Origin: Sipunculus nudus
Lineage: Eukaryota > Annelida > Sipuncula > Golfingiida > Sipunculidae
Length of the DNA: 64,000 bases
Direction: 5' to 3'
Assembly: GCA_026874595.1 (NCBI GenBank)
Contig: CM049318.1
Coordinates: forward strand, 14,241,241-14,305,240
Under the pieces are notes generated by a model that saw only the letters and a list, made by a program, of their open reading frames with translations, ran no database searches and was not told where the DNA came from. The stretch's first letter is position 1. Every line of letters starts with the position of its first letter. The position numbers and the translations under genes were made by a program. This document shows, one piece after another, positions 52,742 to 64,000 of the stretch.

Positions 52742-53905
52742 CCGGCCTTAATTAGACGCCGGTCTTGTTCAGATGCCGAGTATCAGAGCAGTTTCCATGT
52801 TTGCCGCCAGAAGTCTTTCCCGTCACACCGGAGATTTGTTTATGAATTTCGGTGTGTGTTTGTGTTGATAATATGTTAAACTAAATAAATCGTTCATTTT
52901 TTCTTACGTGCATGCCTGTTTCAATACGAGGCACTTAATAATCCAGATTCGTCCATTATGAATAAAGCCGATCACTGATCCTAATAAATGCTACACAAAT
53001 ACGTAAGCAGTGACAAGGGTTACACAAGCTCTGCTGGCAAGCTAGGTTAACATAGTTACGTACAACTTGGGACGGTAGGAGTCTACCTCACGGATACTTG
53101 AACAGACTTGTTCGAATATGTTTAGACACATATTCCTTGTGTAACATGAAGACATCAAACTCTGGTGTTAAGCGGTACAATGTTTAGTTGCTTTCAAGTC
53201 CAATAACGCTCCTTGCTTTCTTTTTTATGACATGCTTCCCCAATGTTACCGAAAACATGCTCCTGAGTTAACATTAATATTTAAAAATAGTAACAACTCT
53301 TGTTGACCACTATACATTCATACAAATATACCCGTCAATAAATGTCACATACCAGTATATAACAGGTCGGAGACACTTGAATACGCTGTGACATTTGAAT
53401 TAGCTAAAAGACGGGAGGAAAATATTATGAAAATGAATTGCGCTACCTGTTTTACCAGTCCCCCTTATTACGATGGGACCAGTGTTATCACTTGTGGGTG
53501 GTGCATTTGTTAATGTAAGAGCCAACACATTTTCAGAGGGAAATAATGACACCAATTGCACGCGGTGTAAAATAAATGTAAGCACACTTGAAACACCGGG
53601 GAACCTGGTTTCGAGAGGCCGCCCGGATATATTCCTGTAGACAACTACAATCCCTCGCCATGATTAACTGTAAAAAATTCTTATTATGCTGCGTCATTAC
53701 GCCTTTCCCATATCCCTATGACATCTAAGGAAATTTCGTGAACACAATCCGTGTAAAGGGGATGTTTTCAATAGTGTCCCTAAGTAATGACAGGGGGATT
53801 TATTGTTTGTTGTTCTTTTTTTTCTTGTTTTGTTTGACGAGCCTGATAATGTATTTCTTTATAAACGCCGGCCTTAAATAGAAGCCGGCCTTGTTTAGAC
53901 ATCGG
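52742..53905. repeat. Pair of GCCGGCCTTAA-type direct repeats
   Basis: Words GGCCTTAATTAGACGCCGGT (from about 52746) and GCCTTAAATAGAAGCCGGCC (from about 53871) are diverged direct copies. Each is followed by TTGTTCAGATGCC or TTGTTTAGACATC. Each unit is itself partly palindromic. They may mark the ends of a repeat element of about 1.16 kb or two separate short elements. No gene lies between them. Confidence 0.45.
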
Positions 53906-55703
53906 GTCAAAGGGTTCTGAAAAATCAACGCCCTGACGTAATATAATAAAGTTATGTTACTAGTTCCTGATCTGTATATATGCATCTATGTTGATATATC
54001 TCATCAATGTTGTAATTCAACGATGGTGACACTCAACCTTTGTTTCAAAACTTCTTTGTAGCCACACCACTTAAAAAGCCCTTTTTTTGGGGGGGGGGCG
54101 TAACAAACTCAACTTTGAATGGTAATTTAAACCTAACTATGTACATTTGCAAAATTCCTCTCATTCCATGTAATCGAATCCCAATGTTTACCATGGTTGA
54201 ATAGTGTATAATCAGACTAATTGCTGGCTTATAAAAATGAGGTGCTGGGTTATAAAAAAAGTTCTAAAAAGTCGCAGACATTTACAAAAATAACAATAAT
54301 GCTTACAGTAGGGAAGGGTCGTATCAGCCGATCACGAAAAGTCTTAACACTCCTATCCTTGGATTCGAACTCATGATTTCCCTCTTTGAGTCTGGGGCTC
54401 TACCCTAGTACTATATCCTAGAACAAAGGTGGCTCCAAAGTAGAATATATTGTTACCAGTAGAAACTTCAGACACCATTCAGCTTTCTTAAACCAGTGAA
54501 TGAGGTGCTCTCGCGGTCGGTTGGGACAAATCAAGTCCCCTTTCCCGCAATTGTTACATATCATTTTAATAAAAACATATCATAAAAACTTAAATTATAT
54601 TTCATTATGTTTTAGTATATTTTAAGATTACTATGCTCGTACCACATATTAAATACTGACAAGGATATGAAATTTTAAACTTTACAAGATAATGTAAGAC
54701 GTAAATATACACCATATATGCACAAAAAGAGAAAATTAAATAAATTGAACAGTTACTTTTTTATTTATTTTCCATATCGTCAATTACAACTGTAACTTTT
54801 ATTAATCATTCAGGTTAAGGGTATCCGATTAATAAAATGAACACATCATTTAGCATCCAATCACACGTGTATGTTTGTCTGATATAATCATAAGCGATAA
54901 TAAATGTGTCAGTAAATATACAAATTTCTACAACAACACAGTGAAGTTTCAATATCAATCTGACCGTGGATGCTGTTATTAGATAATTGTGTTAGAACAT
55001 AGATATGTTATCAAATATTTATTAAGATATAGTTAGGAGAGTCAAAAACTACAAGCTAGTTGAAGGCTCACTGTTTGGCCCTTGTTCACGCTTGTACATA
55101 ATATCACATATCGTGTACAAATGATTTTCTGTGCATTATAATAAATCATATAAATCATAATAACATTATATATTAACAATATTAACATAGAGTCTTTTGC
55201 CTTTTCTTATTACATAAGTACGTGTATTTTCACTTTATGAGATTAGCTGTACCTTCGCTTAACATACAGTTCAATATGCAAGATTGACCACAAATTATTC
55301 TCACTGCTTGGTTGGACCCTTCTCTTAGTGCACAAAGTGCAATTACTGTATTTTTCATTGTAAGAAGGGGCTATGCTTTAACTGACTGTAGTATTGAAGT
55401 AATTTTACGTTTTAAAGAGCCCAATGCTTTGGCTTGATGCAAAGGCTAATGTATTGACCCTTCCTGAGAGTATAATGATAGTCTAACTGCTGTTGCCAAC
55501 ATATTTTCGGGTCCGACCAGGGTTCGATGTCAAGGCTGATAACATAATCAATAAGCTGTATGTATTAATTAAAAAAGTTATGTACTTTCAAGTACCGCTA
55601 AAATTGTATCCTACCTCTACGGAGTCCTTTGTCTGTATTTTTTTAAACCACGTCATCATATCATTTTACTTGAAACAGCTGACGGGACTTCTGAAAGTAT
55701 TCT
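53906..55703. other. Intergenic with a tRNA-derived fragment
   Basis: A sequence at about 54350-54415 has the B-box-like TTCGAAC and A-box-like GCTCTACCC words of a tRNA-derived repeat on the minus strand. From about 54780 to 55500 the sequence is the 3' flank of the family III lectin and matches 58420-58640 plus 63150-63470. No other gene seen. Confidence 0.5.
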
Positions 55704-57788
55704 TCAGTTGCTATAAGTTGTCTTTGAATGTTTGATATCACCGACAATGAAGCAGCAAATAAAAATGGTGACGAGGACCAGTCCAAGACTTCCTAACTGT
55801 ACAGCGCTGAGCCGCTGGTCATGTTCTTCTAGTGCCCGCAGCAGATGTGGGTCGTTGTGAGCAGATCTGGTACTTATCTGGTCAATCGTTTCCGTAGTGG
55901 TCTGACCAGTTGCCTGGGTGCTAGTCTGCTCAGTTGTCTTGGAGTCAATCTGGTCAAAAGTGCCAGAGATTTTAGGGTAAGGTGCTTGGGTGCTTATCTG
56001 GCCAGTGGTCGTGGTGCCTGTCATGTCACTGGTCATGGTGCTGGTCGGGTTAGTAGTCTCGGTGATAGTCTGGTCAGGAAATTCGTTGGTGGTCTGGTCA
56101 GTTGTTACTTGACAGGACTGGCTTGAAGTCGTGGTATCGTTATCTACAAATAAAAGCAGGAACGTTGGAATATGTTTGGGCTGAAAATACCAGTATTATA
56201 TCTCAGGGTTATAGGTATCATTTTTTTTTTATAAGTAAAAAACATATATACTCAAATAAATTTGCACTTAGGGATAAACTTTCCCAGAAATAAGAAAATG
56301 GTCGCTTCTATTAAATAATGTTTGTATATATCAACTCTAATAAGGGCTCTATTCTTACTTCATCTTCTCAGTGTACATACCACGTTCACACATGTAAGCA
56401 AATGTTGCATCACAGTTCTTAGTTCTCCATAAATATCTGTTATCTGTACTGTGCCAGTTAGCTCGGATGCATTGGTGATTTGGTAGATCATCTGGTTCTC
56501 CTGCACCTATATCCCAGGGCCGATATAAAGACAAGGGCGTAGAATCAGACCATGTCCCATTAGGACAGTTGGGTTTGTAACAACGTAACCCGATCCAAAA
56601 CGACTGAACATCCCTAGAAGAATGACAAAGAGTTTCAGAGCAGCGACAAAGGTCATATATCTTTAAAACTGTTGACAATTTTAATTGACGCAAATAGCGG
56701 GTGGTGTTTTACCATTGAAATGAACTGTCGAATTTTTGTATGGGGATAAAGTTAATATACATTGACGGGTATATTGTACACATTTGTGATTTACTAGGTG
56801 TCCTCACTGACCCTCAACACTCAGAAAAAGATTATATTATAAGACCGATACCATCGAGATAGACAATATAATTCAATTATATCTAATGTTTATATTAATT
56901 ACCGTTAAAATATAGTATATTTACATAACATTGTCTATTTTAATTGTTAAACTATTTAATATTATTATTAAGCATAAGATTATACAAAGATGAGTACCAT
57001 ACAGTAATATGATAACATAGTAAATATCTCTGAGACTAAGTTTCGATGGTATGAGCTAAGGCTGTGACTGGTGTGATATATATTTATTGTCATCGACACG
57101 AAGGTTTGCGTTCATTCACGTTCGTATTTGTGTGTTTGTGTGTGCTTGTTTGTTCACAACATAATGTACGTATTCATGAAGGGAAACTCATGAAAGTTTC
57201 AAGACATCTAGGTCGGAATTTGGTTTAGAGTGACCACATGTTCCGTATTCAAGAACGTCATCAAGGAATATTCACAAAGTTACTTAATCACGAATGCACC
57301 TGGTAATATTGGTCTAACAAGCTAATGCCGATATGGTGTTATACATCCAAACAGTAGAAACCCCCAGATTGTGGAGGCGTGTATTCTTAGGATGTACAAT
57401 TATAGTTTTGCTAATAATATGGTAAGTGAAACATATATTGCAATATGGAAAATCTGCAATTTTTTAAAACTAAAGATAAATGAGTACAAGTAACACGACA
57501 CGATATTTAGTTTCAACAGCTTTATGATGCATTGTTAGAACACAGCCTGAAGTGACTGCCAATTTATAATAAAGACAAATATTTAAGTTGCCATACCCAG
57601 CTGACCCCGTGTAATTATGTAAAACATCTTGATGTTGATGAGCCCACCGCCATTGCACATACAAGCTTGGTTTGCTTACCCCATGTCTTTATGTTGGTAC
57701 TCAGTTCTATTTGAAGACTGGAGACAGTTCCTACTTGAAGAATCAGCGTCCACACGACATGCTTTAATTTCTCAGCGAAAGTGTCCAT
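55704..57788 (-). CDS. Type I membrane C-type lectin with Thr-rich stalk, family III (intact)
   Basis: Three exons: 57788-57680, 56668-56381 and 56143-55704 (837 bases, 278 aa). Both introns are GT-AG and phase 1. Exon 1 encodes a signal peptide (HVVWTLILQVGTVSS). Exon 2 holds the second half of a CTLD (FWIGLRCYK, CPNGTWSD, PLSLYRPWDIGAGEPDD, HQCIRANW, RYLWRTKNCDATFAYMCERG). It has an EPD triplet where mannose- or galactose-type lectins have EPN or QPD. Exon 3 is a Thr/Gln-rich mucin-like stalk of about 100 residues, then one membrane span (LGSLGLVLVTIFICCFIVG) and a short tail. The usual N-terminal CTLD half (alpha helices and the first W-x-G region) is missing. I searched the 1-kb intron 1 and found no exon for it. 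Either the domain is truncated or one exon is beyond recognition. Confidence 0.8.
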
Positions 57789-58644
57789 TCTATAATATAC
57801 AATAAAGAAATATATATATATATATGTATATATATACATAAACGTATCTCATCAAAAGTATATATTTATGTTATAGAAAGTCTATGGAATTTATGTAAAA
57901 TTAAGGAGAACACTTACTTTTAGCCACACGATGTATCTGATATAGACTATGCATTAGCCTTCAGGCCTTACATATATCTTCTGTATATAGATAATTCAAT
58001 GGCACCTAAGCAACCACTTGGTTACGGTGAAACACCAGAACAACAACATTGAATAGTAAAGTGCCGACGCACATGGAAAAACAACATCATCTATTGACAT
58101 ACATAACTTGTTGCACATTCGTAATAGCCCTCGATAGGCAAAAATGGCTTCCCTGAACAGGTTGTTCGCGTGAAAGTTTACACCCTTTCTTGTGAATTTA
58201 TCCCGAATTGCGAATGGTAAAACAGTAACAAAGATTGGTTGGCAAGAGCTATGTGGATATAGATGCTTTATAAATGTGCAAATATATTCTAACAAGGATA
58301 CGATTTTTTTTACATTTTTAAATTAATGTAGGGCGTAAATATGCACATTATATATACACAATAAACAACTTTACAGAAGAATAAATCTGAATTGCTAAAC
58401 TATGGTGTACAACTATAATTTCATGAATCATTCAGGGTAAAATTATCCGGTTAATAATATTATCACATCATTTTAGCATCCACGTAAACATATGTATATG
58501 TTTGTGTATAAGCGTTATATAATAAATGTAAAGGTCATGTGACATGTCTACACCAACAGAGTGCTATTTATTTTGTTTTTTTGGAAATTGTTAACGCTGG
58601 TATTATATAACTGTGTTTGTACATAGACATGTCATAAAGTATTT
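57789..58644. other. Upstream of the family III lectin; start of third copy flank
   Basis: A short AT run at about 57808-57838 lies just upstream of the signal-peptide exon. The 99-residue frame at 57996-58295 has no domain. From about 58320 the sequence matches 54720-55020 and is the 3' flank of a third lectin copy, cut at about 58645 by the retrotransposon. Confidence 0.5.
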
Positions 58645-58721
58645 ATGGATAATTTAGACTTGGTTTTAATTGTGTTTATACTGTTTCTTTGCACTCGGGC
58701 GTAACACACCTGCGTATTGGA

Positions 58722-59228
58722 TAAGCGCTGATGTTATTAGAATTACTGGAGACTGGAAATCTTCGGCATACATTGGTAGTTCACAACCGGATATCATATC
58801 TGCAATGTGTTTGATGGTGCAAGATTTGTGACTTTTATATACTTCGAGCCACTCCCTATCTCTCTCTACCTACCGTTCAACGTTTGGATTTATGAATAGA
58901 CAAGTAACTACAGTCACTTTACTTTATTATTGCGCAGCATTTTACTGATCTCGATAATTATATGTCTTCAATGTTATTTATCTTTCAGCGCGATCTAGTC
59001 TGTCATCAGGGCGCTTTTATACTGATTTTATCATGGCTTTTATAGTTGGTAAAGCTCTCCGTATACCCAAAATGTATTATTGTCATTATGAGGATTATTT
59101 ATACTAGGTTTAAATTGTGTTTATACTGTTTCTGTGCACTCTGGCGTAACGCACCTGCGTTACTCGCGGGCAGTTGCGCATGCACCTCCAGTCCCCTGGG
59201 CAACGTCTTCATGCATTGCTATCGTTGA
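58722..59228. repeat. Left terminal repeat block of the YR element
   Basis: Contains a fragment of the recombinase 3' end (AAGCGCTGATGTTATTAGAA), an untranslated stretch, then the 75-base unit and a tail. It matches 62615-63112 in direct orientation. With the extra 75-base unit in front, the order is A-B-A-tail on the left and B-A-tail on the right. Confidence 0.82.
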
Positions 59229-59399
59229 GCAATATAGCCCTTGTAAAACTGGTTCTGAGTGCTGTGGAATTTTCTACGCTTTTTTTTAGTCAATCATTCT
59301 ACTGTATAATTTTTTTAGTCGTCACTCTTTTTATACGCATACCATACAGCATCACATGATGGCAGAAGAATAAAAGGATGTCTTCAAAACCAACCGAGA

Positions 59400-60456
59400 A
59401 CAGTCTGACAGTTTTGATTTAGGCGCATAGGCCGCCATTGTTGGTTTGACCGAGAAGACTATTGCGGTTTTGCGATGGGCAGGTTTACCTCCGTGGACGC
59501 CTTAGGATTACAAAGTGAAAAGGACGTATAAGACCTGACCCTTACGCTGGGCCAAAGGAAACTTTTAATGGCTGCTATAACGCGTTTAGATAATAGCAAT
59601 GTGGAAAAACCCAGTGAAAGCGTATGTAACCCAGTGGAAAGCCTGTCTGTAAGGGGACCTGCAAACCTAACAAATTATGCTATCAGGGGACAGAATGCCC
59701 ATTTAAAATCGGCAGGTAAGGTCTTTGATGATTTCTTTGCCCTAGAAGCAAATGTACCCATTGCAAACGATATTCCTAATGCAAGCAATGATCCCTGGCC
59801 ATACAGCGAGGCACCAAGGGACCTTTTAGATCAAAGCTCAAATCTAACTGTTAAAGCAAGTAAAAACAGTGTCATGCATATCTCAGAATTTTTACCAGAA
59901 CGTATAAAAAAAACGGTATCAGGGGCGTAGAAGGGGTCAGGTTTTGTATGGTCAAAGCGGCACATTGGTTAAAGGTGATGACGATCACCCATACAGTGGT
60001 ATCACCATAGAAGACTTGTCTGCAGTGAACTGTCGCCTTATGTCGCATCTTCTCCATACTGATGATCTTCATGTAACAGACATTGATTATTATCTGGCTT
60101 ATATCACATATATCTATGATCTTGCTTCTAAGTATAACTGGGATTATTAATTAGACTTTGATTTTCAGTACTGGGAACGTCAAGCAGAGTATGGTTTTAA
60201 ATAGGACGCACTCACAGCGAACATGGAAATGCAACTACTTGGGCAGGCTAAGTACAGTCATCGTAAGCCGTTAATTCAGAATCGTTCAGGCAGCGCCAAA
60301 TACCTAGGTAGAGTAGATAAACAAAGAAAACCCGGGTGTAGAAAGTTTAAAATTCGAAATGGAAATTGCCCTTTTGGTGATTCGTGTAAATTTATGCATG
60401 TAAATGATGACAATAAGAGAGCTGGTGCAGAAGCTCGATTTTCTGTCTCAAAATAG
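59400..60456 (+). pseudogene. Gag-like gene of the YR element (interrupted)
   Basis: Pieces in order: KTVAVLRWAG...LTLGQRKLLMAAITRLDN (59440-59600), a middle part with VFDDFFALEANVP, then ITIEDLSAVNCRLMSHLL...YYLAYITYIYDLASKYNWDY (60000-60147). The end (60223-60456) carries a CCCH-type zinc finger, C-x5-C-x3-H in CPFGDSCKFMHV. Stops at about 59491, 59928 and 60148 and frame changes break it. Confidence 0.7.
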
Positions 60457-60649
60457 ATATGTAAATACCCAGGGATCGTTAAGGGTAGCAGCTGTGGAGC
60501 AGTTTTTGCCAAATTAGGACCCAGACAAACCTTGTATTTTTTAGTGACGTACGTGAAGGCTTTCATATCCTCGACATCCTCGATGTTTACAAAGCCGTTG
60601 AGATTGATAATCATAAATCCGCAAGTGCACAACGGGTTGAAGCAAGTGC

Positions 60650-61170
60650 AAATCGGTTGAGGCGCTTAATGGCTTTGCGTATAAAGACCCCTTCAAATAT
60701 CAGTCAGTTCATGACGTTATAGATCTAGTCACGAAAGGTTTGTTCCTTGCCATAGTAGATCACTCCAATGCATACAGCGTGGTCAAAATTCATCCAGACG
60801 ATTATGCTGCCACAGGCCTGAAATGGACATTTTCAGGGAATTCCAGACCCACATACATGATCGAAAAACGCTTACCCTTCGGTGCTCGCTAATCTGCTTA
60901 CATTTTCCATACACTCACACATTCTGTAAGGCGTTTTCTTTCCAACCAGGGTTTACCGAATATTGTGGCCTAACTGGATGATGTTTTATTGTTGAAAAAA
61001 TCCTACGACGAGTGCATGCGAAAAATGAATCAACTAATGCGTGTTCTTCGGTTTTGGGATTCAGGATCAATAACAAAAAGATGGAAGGGCTTAACCAGTG
61101 TCTAACGTTTCTGGAATTGCACCTGGACAGTCGCTGTATGACAGTCTCCTTTCCAAATGACAAGGTATAT
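60650..61170 (+). pseudogene. Reverse transcriptase of the YR element (interrupted)
   Basis: Reads KGLFLAIVDHSNAYSVVKIHPDDY, then KRLPFGAR, IFHTLTHSVRRFL and LDDVLLL. These are the order and motifs of the RT palm, with LDD standing for the catalytic pair. There are stops after FGAR and before LDD. No intact frame exists, which is why only opposite-strand frames appear open here. Confidence 0.72.
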
Positions 61171-61378
61171 GAATAGAATTGCATGAATCCCTTAATCATA
61201 TTTACCGCAGAGTCAAAGTGTTAAAGAAACCACTGATGCGTCTCGCTGGGCAATTGAACTGGGCCACACAATGTGTGTTTGGACGACTCTTGGACAAAAT
61301 TAAACCTTTGATAAAATCATGGCACAGAACGAGCGTAACAAATGAAATGAAGTTAGACATTTTTGGTGACTCAGTTTC

Positions 61379-61690
61379 ATGAAGCTCTTTGATGATAAGA
61401 CTGCAATAATAGATAACCGCCCTGCTGCGCCTGTCTCCATTGACGCGTGCCGCGAAGCCGCCGGTGCCTTTTTCATTGGAGATTTTGTTAACACGAGACA
61501 GGAGCGCGAATTGCCTGTTGCAAGCGATTTGTGTATTAATTACAAAGAGGTCCTGGCCCTTGAACCTGCAGTGCGCAGGTGGACCCCCTATTGGACAAAT
61601 AAAAAAGTATTTGTCCACAGTGACAACAAGCGTGCGGTCTCTTATATAAATAAAGGCAATGCAAAAGACGCAGTGGTCATGAATTCCTTA
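61379..61690 (+). pseudogene. RNase H of the YR element
   Basis: An open stretch of about 104 codons contains VSIDACREAAGAFF, INYKEVLALEPAVRRW and VFVHSDNKRAVSYINKGNA. It matches the DIRS-type RNase H pattern (TDAS...GG, NxKEL.A...A..W, v.v.tDN..av..in.G). It ends at TAA. Confidence 0.75.
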
Positions 61691-61816
61691 TAAAAAAATT
61701 CTGGTATTCTGCCATTTACAACTTCTGTATTCAAGCCATTTATTATCCCGGACAATGGAACGGCGTCGCTGATGAAAAATCGACGCTCCATGAGCCGGGG
61801 TGTTTAACGCTATTAT

Positions 61817-62723
61817 GTGTGTATTTCAGGGGCGTTGCAGAGGACGCTGACGACGAGGTACTACACTAGCTGGAAAATACGTACGCTGCTTCAACTAAAC
61901 GCGTCTACCAGACACATAGACGCACATATACCGCCTTTTGTGCAGCCAGGGACCAAGATCCCTTTGTATTTGAATGCTGTACGAATCACGCATCTGGAAT
62001 TTAATTTGCCTAATACCCTAGAAAACTATTTTCAGCTTTTGTCGTTACTTAAAGGCTTGCGCCGATGCCACGGTGATACTCCGTGTAGAAATTACCTGTT
62101 GATTCATATATCTTGTTATCTATCCGTATGTTATCTCTTCTGGACATATCAACGATTACATATGCCAATGGGTGGGCTGCTGCTTTACTCATCTTTGTCT
62201 CGATGCTTCTTCCAGGTAATGTGCTTACGACCAGTAATACGTTCAATAAGCACAAATACCTCACTAAACAGGACATCACTTTTCATCCCCATGGTTTGCT
62301 GGTTCGTATCCTGTGGACAAAAAAAAAAATCAATTTAGGAGCAGAGTATTGAAAATCACCTTGCCGCGATAACAGGGAAATCCCCTCTGTCTAGTGCAGG
62401 CAGTGTTCAACGCTTTCCCTCAGATGGCCGGCACAGCGAGGGAGGGACCGGCTTTTCTTGAAATTACAGTAAACGGCAGTCTGCAGCCACTGTCTCCAGC
62501 AAAGTTTGTGTAGAGAATCTGTTAAATATTGGCAAAGCTTGGTTACAACCCCGCTGACTACGCTGGACACAGCTTCCGTCGGGGTGGCGCCTCGTGGGCT
62601 TTCGCATCTGGTGTAAGCGCTGATGTTATTAGAATTACTGGAGACTTGAAATCTTCGGCATACATTGGCAGTTCAGAACCGGTTATCGTATCTGCAATAC
62701 GTTCGATTGTGCAAGATTTGTGA
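61817..62723 (+). pseudogene. Tyrosine recombinase of the YR element (interrupted)
   Basis: The N-terminal half is split across frames (STKRVYQTHRRTYTAFCAAR). A middle stretch reads LLDISTITYANGWAAALLIF. The C-terminal part (62529-62723) keeps AGHSFRRGGASWAFASG, which is the H-x-x-R catalytic box, and a tyrosine in LKSSAYIGSS where the nucleophile normally lies. Stops and frameshifts separate the parts, so no active enzyme is expected. Confidence 0.78.
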
Positions 62724-63112
62724 CTTTTATTTATTTCTAGCGACTCCCTCTCGCTCTCTCTACCTACCGTTCAACGTTTGGATTTAGGACTAAACAAGGA
62801 ATTACAGTCACTTTACTTTATTAATTCGCAGCATTTTAAACATCTCTATAATTAAATGCCTTCAATGTTATATATCTTTCAGCGCGATCTATTCTATCAT
62901 CAGCGCGCTTTTATACTGATTTTATCATGGCTTTTATCGTTAGTAAAGCTCTCTGTATACCCAACATGTGTTATTGTCAGTATAAGGATAACTTAGACTT
63001 GGTTTAAATTGTGTTTATACTTTTTCTGTGCACTTTGGCGTAACGCACCTGCGTGACTCCTGGGCAGTGGGACACGCCCCCAAGTTAACTGGCCCACGTC
63101 TTCATTCATTGC
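62615..63112. repeat. Right terminal repeat block of the YR element
   Basis: Direct repeat of the left block at 58722-59228. It overlaps the end of the recombinase frame, then runs through untranslated sequence, the 75-base unit (62985-63058) and the tail ending near TTCATTGCTAGC. Confidence 0.82.
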
Positions 63113-63554
63113 TAGCTTTTAGCACTTTTGCACTAATATGAATAATAGATACTTAAAGTTTATATTTACAATATTTACAGAGAGTCTTGTGCCTTCGCTA
63201 ACTGCAGAATATACGTATAATTTCACTATATAAGATTTCCGGTACCTTCGTTTATTACAGAATATAATATACCAGAGGGGCCGCAAGTTGAGTTGAGCGG
63301 TGAATTCAAATTATTTCCCTGCTTGGTTGCACCTTTGCCTTGGCGGAGCACAAAGTGCAATTAACTTAGTCTCCCTTGAAAGGGAGATTTTTGCTTTATC
63401 TGTCTGTAGAATGGCTACTTTTTAAAGAGTCCAGTGTTCAAATCGAAGCATATTTATAGTTAATGTCATTTGCACTTACTGATGAACGACTCAAAGTGAT
63501 AAATTCTTATAAATACTAATTGGATATCAATATGGTTTAAGGGACTGTATATAT

Positions 63555-63675
63555 TCTTACATCGTCTTCTCAGTAGCTACCATATTCACACATGCAAGCA
63601 AATATCATAACACGGTTCTTAGTTCTCAATAAGTATCTTTCCTCTACATTATCCCTGTAAGCTTAGATGCACTGG
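63555..63675 (-). pseudogene. Family III lectin copy 3, CTLD exon remnant
   Basis: Aligns with 56360-56480, the end of the CTLD exon of the intact gene (words TCTTCTCAGT, TTCACACATG, AAGCAAAT, GGTTCTTAGTTCTC). It breaks off after about 120 bases. The stalk and membrane exon expected just downstream is deleted. Flanking pieces at 63150-63470 and 63780-63990 match the 3' flank and intron 1 of the intact gene. The copy continues beyond the window. Confidence 0.68.
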
Positions 63676-64000
63676 CCCCTTTGCCCTTTAATACTGTTTA
63701 AATATATTGAATCCATCTCAGATCTGTCTTTTTGATTTTTAAACTCTTGAACCTGGCATTATATTAAGACTGTTTTCCATTGGATTTTAGGAATGGACCA
63801 ATGAAGAATCGATTATTTTGTAGTGGATCTTCTACATGTTCCCGATTCAGGGTTGTCATCAAAGAATAATCACAAGGTACATTTACTTATGCACGAATGA
63901 ACCTGCGTCGGGAATATGAAAATATGCATGGAATTAGTAAATTTGAAACACGGTGTTTAGAGCATTTGGCAAAAGGAAACCCTAGATGGCTTATATTCCA
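63676..64000. other. Diverged intron-like sequence of lectin copy 3
   Basis: Bases 63780-63990 match 57210-57380, the intron 1 of the intact family III gene (words AATCACAAGGTAC, CACGAATG). The signal-peptide exon, if present, would lie past the window end. Confidence 0.5.

Larger units (their letters stand above)
58645..63112 (+). mobile_element. Tyrosine-recombinase retrotransposon (DIRS/Ngaro-like), decayed
   Basis: The plus-strand order is Gag-like (59400-60456), reverse transcriptase (60650-61170), RNase H (61379-61690) and tyrosine recombinase (61817-62723). This order, with a recombinase and no integrase or protease, is diagnostic of the DIRS superfamily. The termini are split repeats: a 75-base unit at 58645-58715, 59091-59165 and 62985-63058, and a block of about 370 bases at 58722-59090 and 62615-62984 that begins inside the recombinase gene. 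All frames contain stops or shifts, so the element is dead. It is inserted in the 3' flank of a third family III lectin copy, whose two halves lie at 58320-58644 and 63125 onward. Confidence 0.85.

Noticed and set aside
60276-60632. 118-residue minus-strand frame
   Set aside because: Shadow of the Gag zinc-finger region of the plus-strand retrotransposon.
61202-61618. 138-residue minus-strand frame
   Set aside because: Shadow of the plus-strand RNase H region; no domain of its own.

Overview
This is a window of animal nuclear DNA: AT-rich, intron-bearing, full of microsatellites, DNA transposons and decayed retrotransposons. The repeat style (invertebrate hAT and tyrosine-recombinase elements, CTGTCTGTCC-type runs) and the dense clusters of fast-changing C-type lectin genes suggest a mollusc, probably a bivalve. 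That is inference; no species marker is present. No open reading frame is long because almost every gene is split into short exons. The genes were rebuilt by hand from splice sites, phase and comparison between copies inside the window.

Three unrelated-looking families of C-type lectin-like domain (CTLD) genes make up the coding content. Family I (1.1-17.2 kb, minus strand) is a tandem array of a four-exon secreted single-CTLD gene. The copy at 14912-17246 is intact (232 aa). The copies at 8180-11132 and 1109-1948 are broken. Family II encodes two-CTLD proteins from an ancient exon plan with phase-1 introns: 21609-26391 (minus), 31574-36677 (minus) and 40955-49822 (plus). The plus-strand member is a complete type I membrane receptor of 365 aa, and it lies head to head with the 31574-36677 member. 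Family III (51.5-64 kb, minus strand) is a triplication of a single-CTLD, threonine-rich-stalk membrane protein. Only 55704-57788 (278 aa) is intact.

Mobile DNA fills much of the rest: a Ty3/gypsy remnant (4.4-6.4 kb), a 2192-bp hAT-like element with perfect 8-bp target duplications (18434-20625), a second gypsy RNase H fragment (34.7 kb), a LINE 3' tail (42.4-42.9 kb), a CTGCT-rich repeat region inside an intron (44.3-46.9 kb), and a decayed tyrosine-recombinase (DIRS/Ngaro-like) retrotransposon (58.6-63.1 kb). The last interrupts the third copy of the family III lectin.

Taken together the window looks like an immune or recognition lectin cluster evolving by birth and death: tandem duplication, pseudogenisation, changes at splice donors, and possible gain or loss of membrane anchors. 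All gene models are predictions from sequence alone. No transcripts were available.
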